Below, piece after piece: positions 38,183 through 48,908 of a stretch of 49,037 nt of DNA (positions are counted from its first letter, which is position 1; the number at the start of each line of letters is the position of its first letter). The stretch comes from a virus. The position numbers and the translations under genes are program-made. The stretch lies in the IMG/VR virus record IMGVR_UViG_3300035170_000032, positions 1-49,037 of that record; one strand, written 5' to 3'. The notes under the pieces were generated by a model that saw only the letters and a list, made by a program, of their open reading frames with translations, had not been told where the DNA came from and made no database searches.

Positions 38183-38722
38183 TTAAATTGGGATGATGTT
38201 ATAAAACGCTGTATCAATGATAGGCGTTGTAGAAAGAATTATTTGCTTATGCGTAAGGACAAAATCAAAGCTCGGATGCGCTTCATAGCGGTTTCTATCA
38301 TCGATGAAGTAAGGATTGCGTACATCTTCAACTCGCAATATACCGATTCCTTGATCTATCAAAGTCGTGATTGTCGTGTCACTCTGCATGATATGCGCAA
38401 TCAGGTTCACAATATCCGAAGCGGTATACTGCGTTGTATTGGCCGGATCTTGTGTTGATAGGCACCCTATCTGAAATGTCGTTTCGTATTGCTGTAATTC
38501 TTCATGTGCCATGGCTCCGGTCATGGAATCATAGGCATCATAGCGATAAGGAAAACCAATACGTCTATCACCTATTTTATCCAGATAGGCGGTGGGTTTG
38601 ATATTTATGCCCTGATTTGTGGGCTGAAATGCCTGTTTTATTGGCACACCTGGAATACCTGCGTTGGCCTCACCGGCGATAATGGTTGAAATTATCAACG
38701 CTATTAGCTGATTATCTAACAT
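38183..38722 (-). CDS. Neck/tail terminator-like protein
   Basis: It encodes 179 aa from ATG 38722, which overlaps the previous stop; an ATG at 38767 is less likely. YETTFQIGCLSTQDPANTTQ, VNLIAHIMQSDTT and GIGILRVEDVRNPYFIDDRN fit LIC_12616-type phage neck proteins in front of DUF3383 sheaths. Probably a tail terminator. Confidence 0.7.
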   Translation of the reverse strand: MLDNQLIALIISTIIAGEANAGIPGVPIKQAFQPTNQGINIKPTAYLDKIGDRRIGFPYRYDAYDSMTGAMAHEELQQYETTFQIGCLSTQDPANTTQYTASDIVNLIAHIMQSDTTITTLIDQGIGILRVEDVRNPYFIDDRNRYEAHPSFDFVLTHKQIILSTTPIIDTAFYNIIPI

Positions 38723-39093
38723 ACGGTGCAATCCCCAGGAACATGGACACAAACTATTCCCGTCCATCCGTTCATCAAAAACCAGTCGGTTTCTGATAAG
38801 GACTGGTAACGTTGATTAGCATAAATGAACTGATCACCTGCTTTGATACGTTCAACATCAATAATGTTACTGGACACATAGAACGTCTTATAATCACCCT
38901 GTAAATCAAGCCCATATCGCTCGTAAAGATTACGCGGTATCGCTTGTACACTACCCACCATTGGCACTGGTGCTGCATATTGCGAGACATCCAAACCGAT
39001 TGCATTTTCACTACGGGTCAAAAAACGCACATAGAGAAAGCTTTGCTTACCGATAATCGATAGAGCCTGCCCTAGCAAATTTTGAGGTATCAT
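38716..39093 (-). CDS. Neck/connector protein
   Basis: It encodes 125 aa. GSVQAIPRNLYERYGLDLQG and IIDVERIKAGDQFIYANQRY occur in collar or head-closure proteins of this phage type. Position between tail-completion and terminator genes supports a neck role. Confidence 0.65.
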   Translation of the reverse strand: MIPQNLLGQALSIIGKQSFLYVRFLTRSENAIGLDVSQYAAPVPMVGSVQAIPRNLYERYGLDLQGDYKTFYVSSNIIDVERIKAGDQFIYANQRYQSLSETDWFLMNGWTGIVCVHVPGDCTVC

Positions 39094-39618
39094 TTATTTT
39101 TCTTCAACATGCGTCGTGAGTGTGGCTATCATGTGGCCGGTATCATTAAGCGGTTTGGTTGATACGCCGCTAAGATTAAGCTTTCCTTCTTTGAGCTTCG
39201 TAGCAATTTCCCCGATTGTGCGTCCGGTGACTTCCTTGCCTAGCTGCTTATATTTTCTCACGCCTATTGTGATGGGTGAGAGTGGCGGACTATCGACGGA
39301 TTTTATCTGTTCGACGACATCCGAGGCAGCTTGTTCAGTGATAATATTCATTGCATCCAGTGCGGAGATTTTACCTTCCACGACCCGGGCGGAAACTTTA
39401 TTAATTGTTTCTTGCCACTTATTCTGGTTTTTGATGATAGCTGGTCGCATAAATGGACGCGCCGGAATGGTTCTAGTACCAAATTCCTGCATCATGGCCA
39501 CTTCCGCTACTTGCATCCCATCCGGGTATTTCGCAGTTTCAAACCATCCGACCTTGCCTTCCAGCTTTCCCAGGGAAGCAATTTTTAGTTCAAGATCACG
39601 AAAGACATTCTTTACCAT
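39094..39618 (-). CDS. HK97 gp10 / Mu G-like tail completion protein
   Basis: It encodes 174 aa from ATG 39618; a longer frame to 39747 overlaps the upstream gene and is out of character. VGWFETAKYPDGMQVAEVAM, then MQEFGTRTIPARPFMRPAI, is the classic signature of this family (E-F-G-T...IPARPFMRP). Joins head and tail. Confidence 0.8.
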   Translation of the reverse strand: MVKNVFRDLELKIASLGKLEGKVGWFETAKYPDGMQVAEVAMMQEFGTRTIPARPFMRPAIIKNQNKWQETINKVSARVVEGKISALDAMNIITEQAASDVVEQIKSVDSPPLSPITIGVRKYKQLGKEVTGRTIGEIATKLKEGKLNLSGVSTKPLNDTGHMIATLTTHVEEK

Positions 39619-40058
39619 CCCCAACCAGCACGACGAAAAGCGGCAATTTCTGGCCTCCCTCCGAAGTAAGCCCCTCCAACAGAAGCCACCTGCAAGAGAG
39701 CAAGTAATTGTTGACCATAGGGTGTGGTTTGTAGCCAGTATTGCCACTGATTGCCGAAGGGAGGCGTAGCGTTAGTGATCGATACTTTATCAACCGTTGC
39801 ACCCGTCAATACCCCGGCAACGGTGCCAGTAGCTATATTAAGTGAGATAGCGCATAAATGCGCAGTCATCAAATAAAGTGCTTGTGTCCGTTGCTGCAAC
39901 GAACGTGCCCCAAAATAACAACCGCCTGTTTGATCACTGATATAGTTTGTTGCTGCATCCCATTGTGCTTGAATCGTTGCATCAGAGATAGTTGCAATAC
40001 TGGCAAATTGGGGAAATTGTGCCCGGAATTGCGCAATATCAAGCATAATCACGGACAT
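39612..40058 (-). CDS. Head-tail connector (DUF4054)
   Basis: It encodes 148 aa. DIAQFRAQFPQFASIATISD, ATNYISDQTGGCYFGARSL and ALYLMTAHLCAI are DUF4054 blocks. It would form the adaptor ring under the portal. Confidence 0.85.
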   Translation of the reverse strand: MSVIMLDIAQFRAQFPQFASIATISDATIQAQWDAATNYISDQTGGCYFGARSLQQRTQALYLMTAHLCAISLNIATGTVAGVLTGATVDKVSITNATPPFGNQWQYWLQTTPYGQQLLALLQVASVGGAYFGGRPEIAAFRRAGWGW

Positions 40059-40067
40059 AATTTTTAC

Positions 40068-40217
40068 CTATTTTTTCCTAGATTGCGAGCCAGCACAGTC
40101 ATAACAAGTCGTTCTTACAGGCAGTTTTGAATTGCTATTAGAGGACGGCTTTACTACTCCGGGCATTGGTTGGCGGCAATTCATGCAAGCCATATACAAA
40201 TCAGGATGACCCTTCAT
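40068..40217 (-). CDS. Small four-Cys zinc-ribbon protein
   Basis: It encodes 49 aa from ATG 40217 with AGGAAAA upstream. CMNC (11-14) and CYDC (38-41) are spaced like a zinc ribbon. It fills the gap between connector and capsid genes on the same strand. A late small protein of unknown role. Confidence 0.65.
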   Translation of the reverse strand: MKGHPDLYMACMNCRQPMPGVVKPSSNSNSKLPVRTTCYDCAGSQSRKK

Positions 40218-40225
40218 GATTTTTC

Positions 40226-40621
40226 CTATTCTAATGGTGCGGAAGTTCCCTTTTTACCTGAAAATCCTTCCGGTTTCACCGTATCTGAATCTTTAAAATC
40301 TTCAGGGGTTTTTGGTGCGGACTTGTCCTTATATTGCATGCCACTTGCTGCAACAACTTCAGGTTCGCGTTCTTTTGCCTCATAGCTGATAAATCCATTC
40401 TCTACATGAGCCTGGAATGTTACATCTTTTTTAAGAAACTCAAGATCATCCTCGTCAACTTCGGTTTGAATCCCGATAGGAGTAATGAGCAGACTATTGG
40501 CAACATTAGAGCCACCTTTAATGAGTACGCTTTTTGTGATTTGAGCTTCACCGGCAATACTCACATAACCGTGGTAGGTCACGTCTGCTGTCATTGTTGA
40601 CGTTACATAATATTTTTTCAT
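40226..40621 (-). CDS. Capsid-region hypothetical protein
   Basis: It encodes 131 aa. N-terminal ~55 residues are beta-rich; the C-terminal half is charged and Pro-rich (APKTPEDFKDSDTVKPEGFS). Directly after the capsid gene. May be a decoration or head fibre base. Confidence 0.6.
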   Translation of the reverse strand: MKKYYVTSTMTADVTYHGYVSIAGEAQITKSVLIKGGSNVANSLLITPIGIQTEVDEDDLEFLKKDVTFQAHVENGFISYEAKEREPEVVAASGMQYKDKSAPKTPEDFKDSDTVKPEGFSGKKGTSAPLE

Positions 40622-40630
40622 GGTTCCCCC

Positions 40631-41764
40631 TTAAATTCCTGTGACCCTATAGACTGCATACGGACGCTTACAAATAGCACCAGCAGTTGCCATCAAATAT
40701 GCCTCTTGATAGCCCTTAGTCATCTGTTGAACGCCGATTGTTTGGAACCGGGCAGGAACTACTTGCATCCATGTACGATTATCGTCTGTGCTCAATCCGT
40801 CATTAACCGCATCCGCATAGAGATAGAATACATTCGCGCCGCCATTGGCCAATTGGAATTGTGGACAGCTTACGATTCTCATATTTGGATAGGTTTGTTT
40901 TATCCAAGACTCTACCGAAATCCCAAAATCAGTTGTCACAGCAAGATATGCAACACGTGAGGTTGGAAGCACCAACGTCATTGGTGTGCTGACATCGATA
41001 ATACCTTGTGATTGCGTCATCAAACCAGCCACGGCAAGGCGTAGATCCTGAGTGATGCCTTGGAATGTTTTGTTTGACCACAATGCAGAAGAGGTCACAG
41101 GATCGACATAAGCATTATTGTATGACAGTAAATTAGGATCATTCAGCATACCGTAAGTTTTGTCATTTCCTGAGTTATAGCCATAGAACGCAATCAAGTT
41201 ACGCTGAATCGCTAAGTTTAGCGTAGCAGCATTTCTTTTGATTGCTGCACTATTTTCTTGAATACGCGAAACCCTGGCTTCTTCTAAGCGTCCTACAAGG
41301 ATGCCTGTTTCAAATCTCGTCACAGTACGTTGCACAAAATTAGGGTTCCAGGTGGTAAGCGGTGTATTGCTCGTATCGCTATAGGGAGCAGTCGTACCGG
41401 CAATTTCGATAGTACGAACAATTACCTGCTCATCCTCCCAACTACCAATTGTAGAAAGCCCCAAGATACCATCCGCTTGACGTACTGCTGTTGCGATACC
41501 CACATGACCAGGCATGAAATTTTGCAAGAATTGCAAAGGAACTGCATTGCTTGGTGTAGTAATTGGTTGTTGTATGGCATCCATACCGAAGCTAATTGCC
41601 TTGGCATATTCAGGATGAATACTAGCCATATTGGCTATTGTATCATAGCCACCAATACCGATAGCTTTAAGATCTTCGTAGTCATCCAGTGCAAAATCAA
41701 CACCCGCTTCAAACGGGCGGATTTTTTCCCCGTAAACATGGGAATGTATTACGCTTTGTTCCAT
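40631..41764 (-). CDS. Major capsid protein (DUF2184)
   Basis: It encodes 377 aa. FLQNFMPGHVGIATAVRQAD, then IGSWEDEQVIVRTIEIAG and NLIAFYGYNSGNDKTYGMLN are DUF2184 features, with MQVVPARFQTIGVQQMTKGY near the end. HK97-like fold family. The gene is set off by a terminator upstream, so it may have its own promoter or be reached by read-through. Confidence 0.9.
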   Translation of the reverse strand: MEQSVIHSHVYGEKIRPFEAGVDFALDDYEDLKAIGIGGYDTIANMASIHPEYAKAISFGMDAIQQPITTPSNAVPLQFLQNFMPGHVGIATAVRQADGILGLSTIGSWEDEQVIVRTIEIAGTTAPYSDTSNTPLTTWNPNFVQRTVTRFETGILVGRLEEARVSRIQENSAAIKRNAATLNLAIQRNLIAFYGYNSGNDKTYGMLNDPNLLSYNNAYVDPVTSSALWSNKTFQGITQDLRLAVAGLMTQSQGIIDVSTPMTLVLPTSRVAYLAVTTDFGISVESWIKQTYPNMRIVSCPQFQLANGGANVFYLYADAVNDGLSTDDNRTWMQVVPARFQTIGVQQMTKGYQEAYLMATAGAICKRPYAVYRVTGI

Positions 41765-41779
41765 TTTATTATTCCTTAT

Positions 41780-41814
41780 AAAAAAACCCCACAGAAATTA
41801 ATCCTGTGAGGTTT
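41780..41814 (-). terminator. Terminator between cement and capsid genes
   Basis: On the minus strand CCTCACAG (41811-41804) pairs with CTGTGGGG, followed by about seven T. It lies after the cement gene stop (41843) and before the capsid start (41764). It may tune capsid versus upstream expression. Confidence 0.75.
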
Positions 41815-41842
41815 AAATGTTATTCAAGAGGGTGAGGTTCGC

Positions 41843-42598
41843 TTAGTCAGTTAATTGGATTACCGCGACACTTGTTGAAGCAGCTACGTCATATCGAGTC
41901 ACAACACAATTAGGCACGAATGTTTTACCGGAAGGAGCAACCGCATTACCTGTCATTGTTGTTGAACTGACAGTCGCCGCGCCGGTAACGGTATACGTAC
42001 CATTGCCACCTGTTCCTGAACCGAGTGCGGAAATAACGGTACCCGGTGTTACGCCTGTGCCGGAGATAACCGTACCAATTGCAAGTGGTGCACCATCAGC
42101 AACAAAGCCGCTCACTGTCAAAGTATTTGTTGAAACAACACCAGTGAATGTCGATATAGGTGACATACTGTCCAGCGCACCCGTAGTATTATCGTAATAC
42201 ACGAGATTGCCTATATTAGCGGCCGTGGCCAGTTTTACAAAGAATTGGCCGAAGGTTGCTAAAGCACCAACTGAATAATCTGGCAAGATTAATGATGGTG
42301 ACAATGCCCCACCCACCGAAGCAGAACCCCAAAGAGTTTGTTCGAGTGGATTAACCAGAATACCGGCAAATTGACCCGTACCACCGACTTGTGCAGTACC
42401 AGCCAAAGAGCTTCCTGGTGGGTAAGAAGTGGGATCTGGATTGCCGCCACTTGATTTGGTGAAAGCAAAACCTATTGATTGTGCTTGACCAGCGGAATAT
42501 AGATTCCAGGTTTGCGCACGAACCGGGCCATTATCAGCCTGTTGACCGATAAAACCTAACGTATTGAATACATTTACTTGAGATTGAAAGTCAGTCAT
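41843..42598 (-). CDS. Capsid cement/decoration protein
   Basis: It encodes 251 aa. VNVFNTLGFIGQQADNGPVR and the FAGILVNPLEQTLWG block fit the structural cement family of DUF2184 phages. An inserted Gly/Thr-rich loop (GTGVTPGTVISALGSGTGGN) is common in metagenomic phage surface proteins. It stabilises the shell. Confidence 0.75.
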   Translation of the reverse strand: MTDFQSQVNVFNTLGFIGQQADNGPVRAQTWNLYSAGQAQSIGFAFTKSSGGNPDPTSYPPGSSLAGTAQVGGTGQFAGILVNPLEQTLWGSASVGGALSPSLILPDYSVGALATFGQFFVKLATAANIGNLVYYDNTTGALDSMSPISTFTGVVSTNTLTVSGFVADGAPLAIGTVISGTGVTPGTVISALGSGTGGNGTYTVTGAATVSSTTMTGNAVAPSGKTFVPNCVVTRYDVAASTSVAVIQLTD

Positions 42599-42600
42599 GA

Positions 42601-43887
42601 TTATTCCTTTTTAGCTGCTTTATTGATATTTTTAAGCGTCTCGGCAAGCTTACCGCTTTTCTTTGGTGCAGAATCCGCTGCATAGCCTACACTCGATACA
42701 GTACGATTATGCAAAAATCCGGTGAGTACTGCATGTTCATTACCGGCCGTGCAAGGAATAGCCAGCTTTTCAACACCATATTTAGCCACTTCGTCGAGAG
42801 TCTTATCAGCATGGTCAAACGTTCCGATATGATGGGATAATTTTTCAGCAAGTGCGTTTTTAGCTGCTATATCGGCAAGAAGCGTCTTGGTACTATTTGC
42901 CTTAAAGTCAGCAAATTGTTTTTCCAAGGAGTCGAGAGCGGCACCGGTTCTTTCGATACTTTCGAGCTTTTCAACGCGGTTAATATCGCTATCCTTTGCA
43001 TCTTTCTTGTCTTTATCGTCCATATCCTCATCTTCAGCCTTCTTGTCCTTGTCATCATCGTCATATTTTTCGTCCTCGGCTTTTTTCTTTTCTTCTTCTT
43101 CAGCGGCATCTTTGGCCATGCGCTTCTCAGCCCAATCAAGAACCTTTTCTAAGCGTTCATCTTTTTTCTTTTCTTCTTCAGACATTTTTAAATCCTTTGC
43201 ATCAAAAGTTATTTTAAAGTGGTCAAGCACGGCAACGTCCTTACCCATCCTACCTTGGTCAACCAAGGCAAGGTGATTGCCCCGGATATTTCTTTGTATG
43301 GCATCGTACTTAATGCCATTCCATACGCCTGATACCATTTCATAAATGCAACGATATCCTGCGGATAATTCTTTTTTTCCAGCTTCTATTAAATCAGCAA
43401 GATTTTCAGAAAAGACTTTGATATTTCCGTATAAAATACCATTGTCATAATAGACGTTATCACCTATGACACCTTCCACGCCTTTTTGTTCAGCAGGAGT
43501 TAATCCCTCGGCACCTGCACCAAGCATGACATGATCATTGATGAAAGGGAGTAAGCGGAATGATTTTAGTGTTTCTTCTGAGGAAAGCTCATCTTCAGGA
43601 CGGTAGACATTATATATTTCATTAGGATTAGGTGCGCCAATTGCAGCACCAGAATAAGGGAAAACACCGACTTTACTTATCGGATTGCCGACAATTTCGT
43701 ACCAACCATTACCATCATATTTACGAGCACTTTCAGTTTCATCTTTTGCAGCTTCTCTTTGTTCTGAATAGGCAATAGCAACAGCTTGTTTTTGTGATTT
43801 TCCAGCTTCAATCTCTTTCTTGATATTGGATTTAAATGCAGAGCTAGAAGTACTTTTTTCTAATGGCATTTTATTCCTCAAACTCAA
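42601..43887 (-). CDS. DUF2213 prohead protease/scaffold
   Basis: It encodes 428 aa. The N-terminus [20 protein letters not shown]-like basic start leads to a protease-like part ([52 protein letters not shown]). Residues ~240-310 are an extreme Lys/Asp/Glu coil that acts like a scaffold, then a helical C-terminus. Cleaves head proteins during maturation. Confidence 0.85.
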   Translation of the reverse strand: MSLRNKMPLEKSTSSSAFKSNIKKEIEAGKSQKQAVAIAYSEQREAAKDETESARKYDGNGWYEIVGNPISKVGVFPYSGAAIGAPNPNEIYNVYRPEDELSSEETLKSFRLLPFINDHVMLGAGAEGLTPAEQKGVEGVIGDNVYYDNGILYGNIKVFSENLADLIEAGKKELSAGYRCIYEMVSGVWNGIKYDAIQRNIRGNHLALVDQGRMGKDVAVLDHFKITFDAKDLKMSEEEKKKDERLEKVLDWAEKRMAKDAAEEEEKKKAEDEKYDDDDKDKKAEDEDMDDKDKKDAKDSDINRVEKLESIERTGAALDSLEKQFADFKANSTKTLLADIAAKNALAEKLSHHIGTFDHADKTLDEVAKYGVEKLAIPCTAGNEHAVLTGFLHNRTVSSVGYAADSAPKKSGKLAETLKNINKAAKKE

Positions 43888-44773
43888 TTATAGGCTTCAT
43901 CCTGCATCTACAATTCACGGCCTGGCCTGGTATCCCGCGCTCGCCTGTTTTTTGATCAATCACAGGCAAGTTATCGAATCGGTATACATTTCCATTCATT
44001 GCGATATGATCTTTCCTGGGCTGGTGAGATCCGCCCGTATGTAGCCATTCAAATTTTGCCAAACCCGCCGCTTGCAAACGCCCTTTGCTAATCGAATTGA
44101 ACGCTTTACGCGTTTGATCATGCGATATCATCTTGGCGCGGCGTAACGTGATTCCTTTTTCATTAGCCAAGAACGGCACCAAATCTTGCAATCCGTTTCC
44201 TGTAGTGATAGACCGCAACACCGCACCATTGACCGCTTCAAGATATTGCTGCGGTATGGACTTAATCAATGCCACATTCTCAGCAACAGAAGCTTTTAGC
44301 ACCTCGCCAATTTCACCTTTCAATCCCGTGGTAGGGATTGTTAAGCCTCCGGTTAGTTTCTGGAGGCTATTTTGTACTGCAAGCTCACTTGATCTATTTT
44401 CGCTATCAACCATCTGTGTAGCGATAGGAAGTGCCTTAGAATTGAAAAGCGCATCAAATCTCTTTTGCAGTTCGTTGGATAATCGCTTGGCCTCGGCAAC
44501 GATGCTCTTTTCATCCTGAGCAAAATACTGTTCAGCCGTTTCGCCGTAGAACATCCTTTTGACTGCAAGTAACGTGATATCGGTCATCTGCTGAATGAGA
44601 ATATCAAGCTGCGTATTATAACGCATTGCAGCGACAATATTGGGATTAAGCGGCGTTCCTTCGAGTGATTCAGGTTTACGCTTCCTTAGCTCCCGCAATT
44701 TGCTCCTCGTCAGTTTCAAGCTCGCGGTCAACTTCCAACTCCATGCCATTATATCCGCTGTCTTTATCTGCAA
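43871..44773 (-). CDS. Mu F / SPP1 gp7-like head morphogenesis protein
   Basis: It encodes 300 aa (ATG 44749 is an alternative start). The C-terminal ~110 aa carry [19 protein letters not shown]-like core, [20 protein letters not shown] and [10 protein letters not shown], the gp7 minor head signature with its conserved Cys-Arg-Cys. It overlaps portal and protease genes. Minor capsid protein bound to the portal. Confidence 0.85.
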   Translation of the reverse strand: MQIKTADIMAWSWKLTASLKLTRSKLRELRKRKPESLEGTPLNPNIVAAMRYNTQLDILIQQMTDITLLAVKRMFYGETAEQYFAQDEKSIVAEAKRLSNELQKRFDALFNSKALPIATQMVDSENRSSELAVQNSLQKLTGGLTIPTTGLKGEIGEVLKASVAENVALIKSIPQQYLEAVNGAVLRSITTGNGLQDLVPFLANEKGITLRRAKMISHDQTRKAFNSISKGRLQAAGLAKFEWLHTGGSHQPRKDHIAMNGNVYRFDNLPVIDQKTGERGIPGQAVNCRCRMKPIIEFEE

Positions 44774-46187
44774 TGAGACGGCCTCTTATATCATAGCCAT
44801 CAACAGCACCGGCAGCAGATAAAGCCGTATCAGTTTGCGCTTTTTTCAAGTTGATATCAGCAAGTTCAGCAGCGGTAGGACTATCTACAGGATTCCAGTT
44901 AACCTCAGTAGCGAATGGTTTAATTTTAAATTTCGGTGTCACTTCCGAACGGATAAGCAATAAATGATGACGTTCAACAAGCGGTGATAGATCATGTTCC
45001 TGGATACTTTCTAGTTCCTCATGATAACTGGCCTCTTCAAATTCACCTGTCGCATTAAAGCCTTTTGGTGATGTTCCAAGCAATTTCGTTGCCGGAACTC
45101 CAGCACCGGCAGCCACCAATTGGTATTGCGTCATGATGACTGCATCCAGTTCAGAGAGCGACGTGTCGAATTGAGTTATTTCTTCATCGCCACCAACAAC
45201 TTTAAATCCGAAATTATTTTGTAAATTTGTCCATATTTGAGCCTGAGCAATAAATGCTTCAGGGTTTTCAATAATTTTTGTTGTATCGCATTTCAGTACG
45301 GTAAGCCGCTTGCTCATTGCGAGCATTGGGGCTTCATTGGCGGTGCGCTCGGCTGCGTAGACACGTTCCATAATCATTTGCGGCACCGGAATACCCCCAT
45401 AAAAATAGGTAGGTTTCAAGATATCCGGCAAACTGCCATTACGGAATATGATCAAGTGTGTACGGTGTATCCGCTGTGCATTAATACGCCACCATGTCGG
45501 CTCATAAAAATGCTGCGACGCAGGATTAGCCGTTGCATAAAAATCAAGCTCGGGAGTAACCCATGTTGGATCTATCAAACTGATACCGCGATAACTACCG
45601 GGTCTGATACCATCAGGATTAAACGGCTTTACGTAATAATCGGGATCTGTACTATCGACATGGAATAATGCAATGCGAATGCCAAATACACGACCCTTGG
45701 CAACAAAATCAACACAGTGTTTTTTAATACCATAGTGTTTGTCTCGCTGGCGGATAAAATCTAATATTTCAGGCTCTATCTCGGTGCCATCATTGGATGT
45801 AATTTCGTATCCATTTCGGGTAGCATCCTTTGCGGGCATCGTACAAGCTTTACGAATCAACCAGTTTTGATCAAGCATTGCGCAAGCTTGCCAGCCGATA
45901 AAACCTTGACTCGCATAATATTCAAGCTGAACAGCCGGTATATTATCAATCAAGCCTATTTTTAATGGTATCGGCTGACTAAGCGCATCATCCATGGCAT
46001 ATTTTGAGCCGTCAGGATTGACAGTAACAAAATGGCTTGCATCGCGCTGAAAAGTCTTTCTTAGAATTTCTTGCTGTTTGATTGCTAGTGCTGTTGTAGT
46101 TGAATGTACATTGGATTCTGAATTAAAAAACCCCTTCACCGCTTTTGTGACTACGGTGACTGGTTGTTTTTTAATCCACTCAAACAT
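44676..46187 (-). CDS. Portal protein (DUF1073)
   Basis: It encodes 503 aa. [20 protein letters not shown], then [30 protein letters not shown] and [20 protein letters not shown] are DUF1073 features. It forms the DNA-entry ring. The C-terminal ~70 aa are charged. One-base overlap with the terminase. Confidence 0.9.
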   Translation of the reverse strand: MFEWIKKQPVTVVTKAVKGFFNSESNVHSTTTALAIKQQEILRKTFQRDASHFVTVNPDGSKYAMDDALSQPIPLKIGLIDNIPAVQLEYYASQGFIGWQACAMLDQNWLIRKACTMPAKDATRNGYEITSNDGTEIEPEILDFIRQRDKHYGIKKHCVDFVAKGRVFGIRIALFHVDSTDPDYYVKPFNPDGIRPGSYRGISLIDPTWVTPELDFYATANPASQHFYEPTWWRINAQRIHRTHLIIFRNGSLPDILKPTYFYGGIPVPQMIMERVYAAERTANEAPMLAMSKRLTVLKCDTTKIIENPEAFIAQAQIWTNLQNNFGFKVVGGDEEITQFDTSLSELDAVIMTQYQLVAAGAGVPATKLLGTSPKGFNATGEFEEASYHEELESIQEHDLSPLVERHHLLLIRSEVTPKFKIKPFATEVNWNPVDSPTAAELADINLKKAQTDTALSAAGAVDGYDIRGRLIADKDSGYNGMELEVDRELETDEEQIAGAKEA

Positions 46188-47467
46188 TATGAAAAGAATC
46201 CTGTTGGCTTTGTCATTATTTCAGTAAATCCCCATACAAGCGCGTCCATATGGTCGGGGGAATACTTCATCGTTTTTGCGTCGTAATCACACATCTGATC
46301 TTCAAGAACAGGGAAACTTCCTACGTGGTGGCACTTTCCTTGCTCATATAATGCTGAAATTGGCTCTGCTCGTGTGATCTTACCTCGGCTTGCATGTACA
46401 GCTTTGTATGAAACGGTTTTGTCAACCATGCGCAATAGCGTTTCTATCATTTCGCCGCCGTTATTGGCTTCGCCGATAATCCGGTCTGCTTTCCATTGAT
46501 GATAGGCATTCACTGCCACTCGTGCCCATTCCTCGGGTGTTCCTCTCATCGATATGTCATCGAGCACATAACCGTGACCATCCGTACCCGTTGCCACTAC
46601 AATAATTCCGGTTTCGTCGCTATCGGGATTAGAGGTTGTTGCCGGGTCAATTGAAACAACAATACGCCGTAATGTTGGATGGGTTTTTACTCTCAGAGCA
46701 TCAAGTTGTGATCGTTTCCAGAGTGCCCCAGGATTATCATCAAGGATTTCTGCATTAAGCTCTTGTCGGCCTAATCTAGTACCTTCATATTTTGAGATAA
46801 TCTGCTGTAAGAATGCACCGGCAAGATTGCTTTTATTATCGTAAGTGCTTCCTTTGGTGACAAAAGTAGTCTTGCTATAGAGTATTTCTTTGACTAACTT
46901 TGTAGGCTTAGGCGTGGTAGTTATGACCGACTGCGGATTATCACCTAAGCGAAGTCCAAATACCGCTTGGTCATATGCTTCGGGATAACGCCACGCGGCT
47001 AATTCATCCATCCATAGCTTGCAATGCTGCTTTCCACGCAAACGCTCCGGCTCATCCGCTGTAAAAACCAAGCTGCGGGCACCATTAGGCCATTCAATCA
47101 GTTTCTTATGCGCTTTGTAGACTGGTCGCTCGTCTTTTGAACAAATCGCAAGAATACCACTTTCGCCCTCAATCATAATATCGCGGGCATCATCAGTGGT
47201 AGCACCAATGAGGTTAACGTAGGGATAGTATTTTACCCATGTACGTACAGTTTCAGCACCAGTACGAGTTTTACCAAATCCACGACCGGCGAGGATTAGC
47301 CAGTTAATCCATACTCCCGGAGGAATAAATTGATTTGGCCTAGCATGCCATGACCAATCGTATAATAATGCTTCTGCTTCTGCATCGCTTAAAGCATTAA
47401 TTCTCTGAATCTGTTCCTGTGGTGGAAGTGTTCGGAATAAGTCCGCGCAAGAGAACTGATTTTGCAT
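46187..47467 (-). CDS. terL: Terminase large subunit
   Basis: It encodes 426 aa. Walker [13 protein letters not shown] (about 58-69), Walker [11 protein letters not shown], and a nuclease domain with [35 protein letters not shown] and [14 protein letters not shown]. Cuts and pumps DNA. It starts inside the small-subunit gene (71-bp overlap). Confidence 0.95.
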   Translation of the reverse strand: MQNQFSCADLFRTLPPQEQIQRINALSDAEAEALLYDWSWHARPNQFIPPGVWINWLILAGRGFGKTRTGAETVRTWVKYYPYVNLIGATTDDARDIMIEGESGILAICSKDERPVYKAHKKLIEWPNGARSLVFTADEPERLRGKQHCKLWMDELAAWRYPEAYDQAVFGLRLGDNPQSVITTTPKPTKLVKEILYSKTTFVTKGSTYDNKSNLAGAFLQQIISKYEGTRLGRQELNAEILDDNPGALWKRSQLDALRVKTHPTLRRIVVSIDPATTSNPDSDETGIIVVATGTDGHGYVLDDISMRGTPEEWARVAVNAYHQWKADRIIGEANNGGEMIETLLRMVDKTVSYKAVHASRGKITRAEPISALYEQGKCHHVGSFPVLEDQMCDYDAKTMKYSPDHMDALVWGFTEIMTKPTGFFS

Positions 47468-47831
47468 TGGATAATTCTACGTCTGCTTTTACTTCGGATT
47501 TTTCAATTATTAAGCCGTGTATCTTAGCCTTACCCATTGTCGCAGAAACCGCAGCGGATGGATTAGCGATTTGATGGGCTAATTTCCTCGCATGTTCAAG
47601 CTCGAGTGTGAGAGAATCTACGGTTACCTCATGCCGTTTAGCATGCTGTTCCATCAGCTCTTTTATCCTCGGGGATACTCCGGGGTGATTTTTTAAATCA
47701 TATGCTTCATTCCAAACATCTTTATCGCTCATATTTTCAGAGTCATAAGCTTGACGATAAGCTTCAGAAGCATTACCAGTTTCAACATAAAATTGGCAAA
47801 ATTTTTCTTGTTTTACGGTCAAATCACCCAT
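47397..47831 (-). CDS. terS: Terminase small subunit
   Basis: It encodes 144 aa. LTVKQEKFCQFYVETGNASE, AYRQAYDSENMSDKDVWNEA is the Terminase_2 HTH start; a helical oligomerisation part follows. Recognises the packaging site. Confidence 0.9.
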   Translation of the reverse strand: MGDLTVKQEKFCQFYVETGNASEAYRQAYDSENMSDKDVWNEAYDLKNHPGVSPRIKELMEQHAKRHEVTVDSLTLELEHARKLAHQIANPSAAVSATMGKAKIHGLIIEKSEVKADVELSNAKSVLLRGLIPNTSTTGTDSEN

Positions 47832-47836
47832 AGCGA

Positions 47837-48112
47837 TTATTCAGTTGTTAATCCGGTATCGAGAGGTTTTTCCTCTTCAGCACTGTTTTCCTCTGGAACA
47901 GCCGAAGATTCAGGAACATCAGCAGATTCAGCAGCCGGTGCTTGTTCTTCAGTTTTAGGAGATTCTTCAGCTTTAGGTGATTCTGAACCAGTATCAACAG
48001 ACTCAGCAATATCAGTATTTTCAAGCATTCTATTTACCTCGTTTAATCCACCAGTTAAAAAATTGATATCGGCAATTAAGGCTTTTTGTCTTTGTAATAA
48101 TTTTTCTTTCAT
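47837..48112 (-). CDS. Acidic coiled-coil protein
   Basis: It encodes 91 aa. Residues 1-32 are helical; the rest is a Glu/Pro/Ser-rich disordered tail (EESPKTEEQAPAAESADVPE). No family. Sits just before terminase small; possibly a packaging accessory. Confidence 0.6.
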   Translation of the reverse strand: MKEKLLQRQKALIADINFLTGGLNEVNRMLENTDIAESVDTGSESPKAEESPKTEEQAPAAESADVPESSAVPEENSAEEEKPLDTGLTTE

Positions 48113-48303
48113 GCTGCTTCCTTAATTTCAATAATGGTTATTTGTTCCGTAACAATATTACAAATCCTTACAAAATCGATATGGGCTAATTTCTTAGCGT
48201 GCTCTAGCTTCATTGCATGCACTTCAACAGCACATTTACCTTTAAAACCATTACTTTTTTCATAATAAACTTCGATGGGAAATACTTTTAGCCCGACAGT
48301 CAT
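48109..48303 (-). CDS. Hypothetical late protein
   Basis: It encodes 64 aa from ATG 48303; the ATG at 48339 would lie in the terminator. EHAKKLAHIDFVRICN recalls the EHARKLAHQIANPSA segment in the terminase small subunit, perhaps by chance. Four-base overlap downstream. Confidence 0.6.
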   Translation of the reverse strand: MTVGLKVFPIEVYYEKSNGFKGKCAVEVHAMKLEHAKKLAHIDFVRICNIVTEQITIIEIKEAA

Positions 48304-48317
48304 ATGATTTTTTCCAA

Positions 48318-48350
48318 TAAAAAACCCCGCCGGAATCAACCGAACGGGGT
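48318..48350 (-). terminator. Terminator after DUF6456-like gene
   Basis: On the minus strand ACCCCG (48350-48345) pairs with CGGGGT, followed by a T-run (48324-48319). It separates the DUF6456-like gene from the packaging and head genes. Confidence 0.75.
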
Positions 48351-48416
48351 ATAGCTACAAATATTTGATGGTAAACTGATCATATCACACGGATGTACGT
48401 TTTGCAATAGCTATTT

Positions 48417-48908
48417 TTATATCCCATAATGTTTTATCAATTTATCCAGGCCAGAATGAAGCAATCCACGCACACGCCGAAGTTTTCCAGCGTTTTTTGT
48501 GAAATTTGTCAAATATCCGTCATCGATGACAATACATTCGATAACGAGGCGTTCACTTATGCCACGAAATCCTTTATCATCCAGTATTGCCAAGGAATTA
48601 TTATATGTGACTCTCGCATCAAGTAAAACATCAACGGCATACTCCTTACAGTTTCCTTTAACGTCAAAATCTGCTGAAGATTTGATATATGAAAACTGCC
48701 CGGCCTTTTCGGCTTCACACTGGAGAAACTTGCCAGCGGAATGCTGTTGATGATCAATAATGTGACGGGCAAAAAGCTCATCAAAATGATTCTGTATTTT
48801 TACTATGGCTACCTTTTCGTTTTCTTCAGTGTAACCAATTCTTACGCCACCACCCCGTAATTGGGTTTCGGGAGTTCCAAAATCTGATTCTTGATAAGCA
48901 TGATTCAT
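48417..48908 (-). CDS. DUF6456-like protein near terminase
   Basis: It encodes 163 aa from ATG 48908 with AGAGG 9 nt upstream; a longer frame to 49004 crosses the hairpin. DHQQHSAGKFLQCEAEKAG and ERLVIECIVIDDGYLTNFTK then LRRVRGLLHSGLDKLIKHYG match the DUF6456 pattern (AG-x-Y...R...L...VC-x-D-x-L-x-E...GLL-x-AL-x-LA-x-HYG). Sits upstream of terminase, where such proteins may serve as late regulators. It spans the circular joint. Confidence 0.65.
   Translation of the reverse strand: MNHAYQESDFGTPETQLRGGGVRIGYTEENEKVAIVKIQNHFDELFARHIIDHQQHSAGKFLQCEAEKAGQFSYIKSSADFDVKGNCKEYAVDVLLDARVTYNNSLAILDDKGFRGISERLVIECIVIDDGYLTNFTKNAGKLRRVRGLLHSGLDKLIKHYGI

Noticed and set aside
39116-39769. 217-aa plus-strand open frame
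   Set aside because: It lies antisense to the gp10-like and DUF4054 genes, has shadow-type composition (Ser/Leu/Ile-rich) and no ribosome site; the minus-strand genes are clearly real.
42887-43276. 129-aa Ser/Phe-rich plus-strand frame
   Set aside because: Antisense of the Lys/Asp/Glu-rich coil in the DUF2213 gene; low complexity mirrors the real gene.
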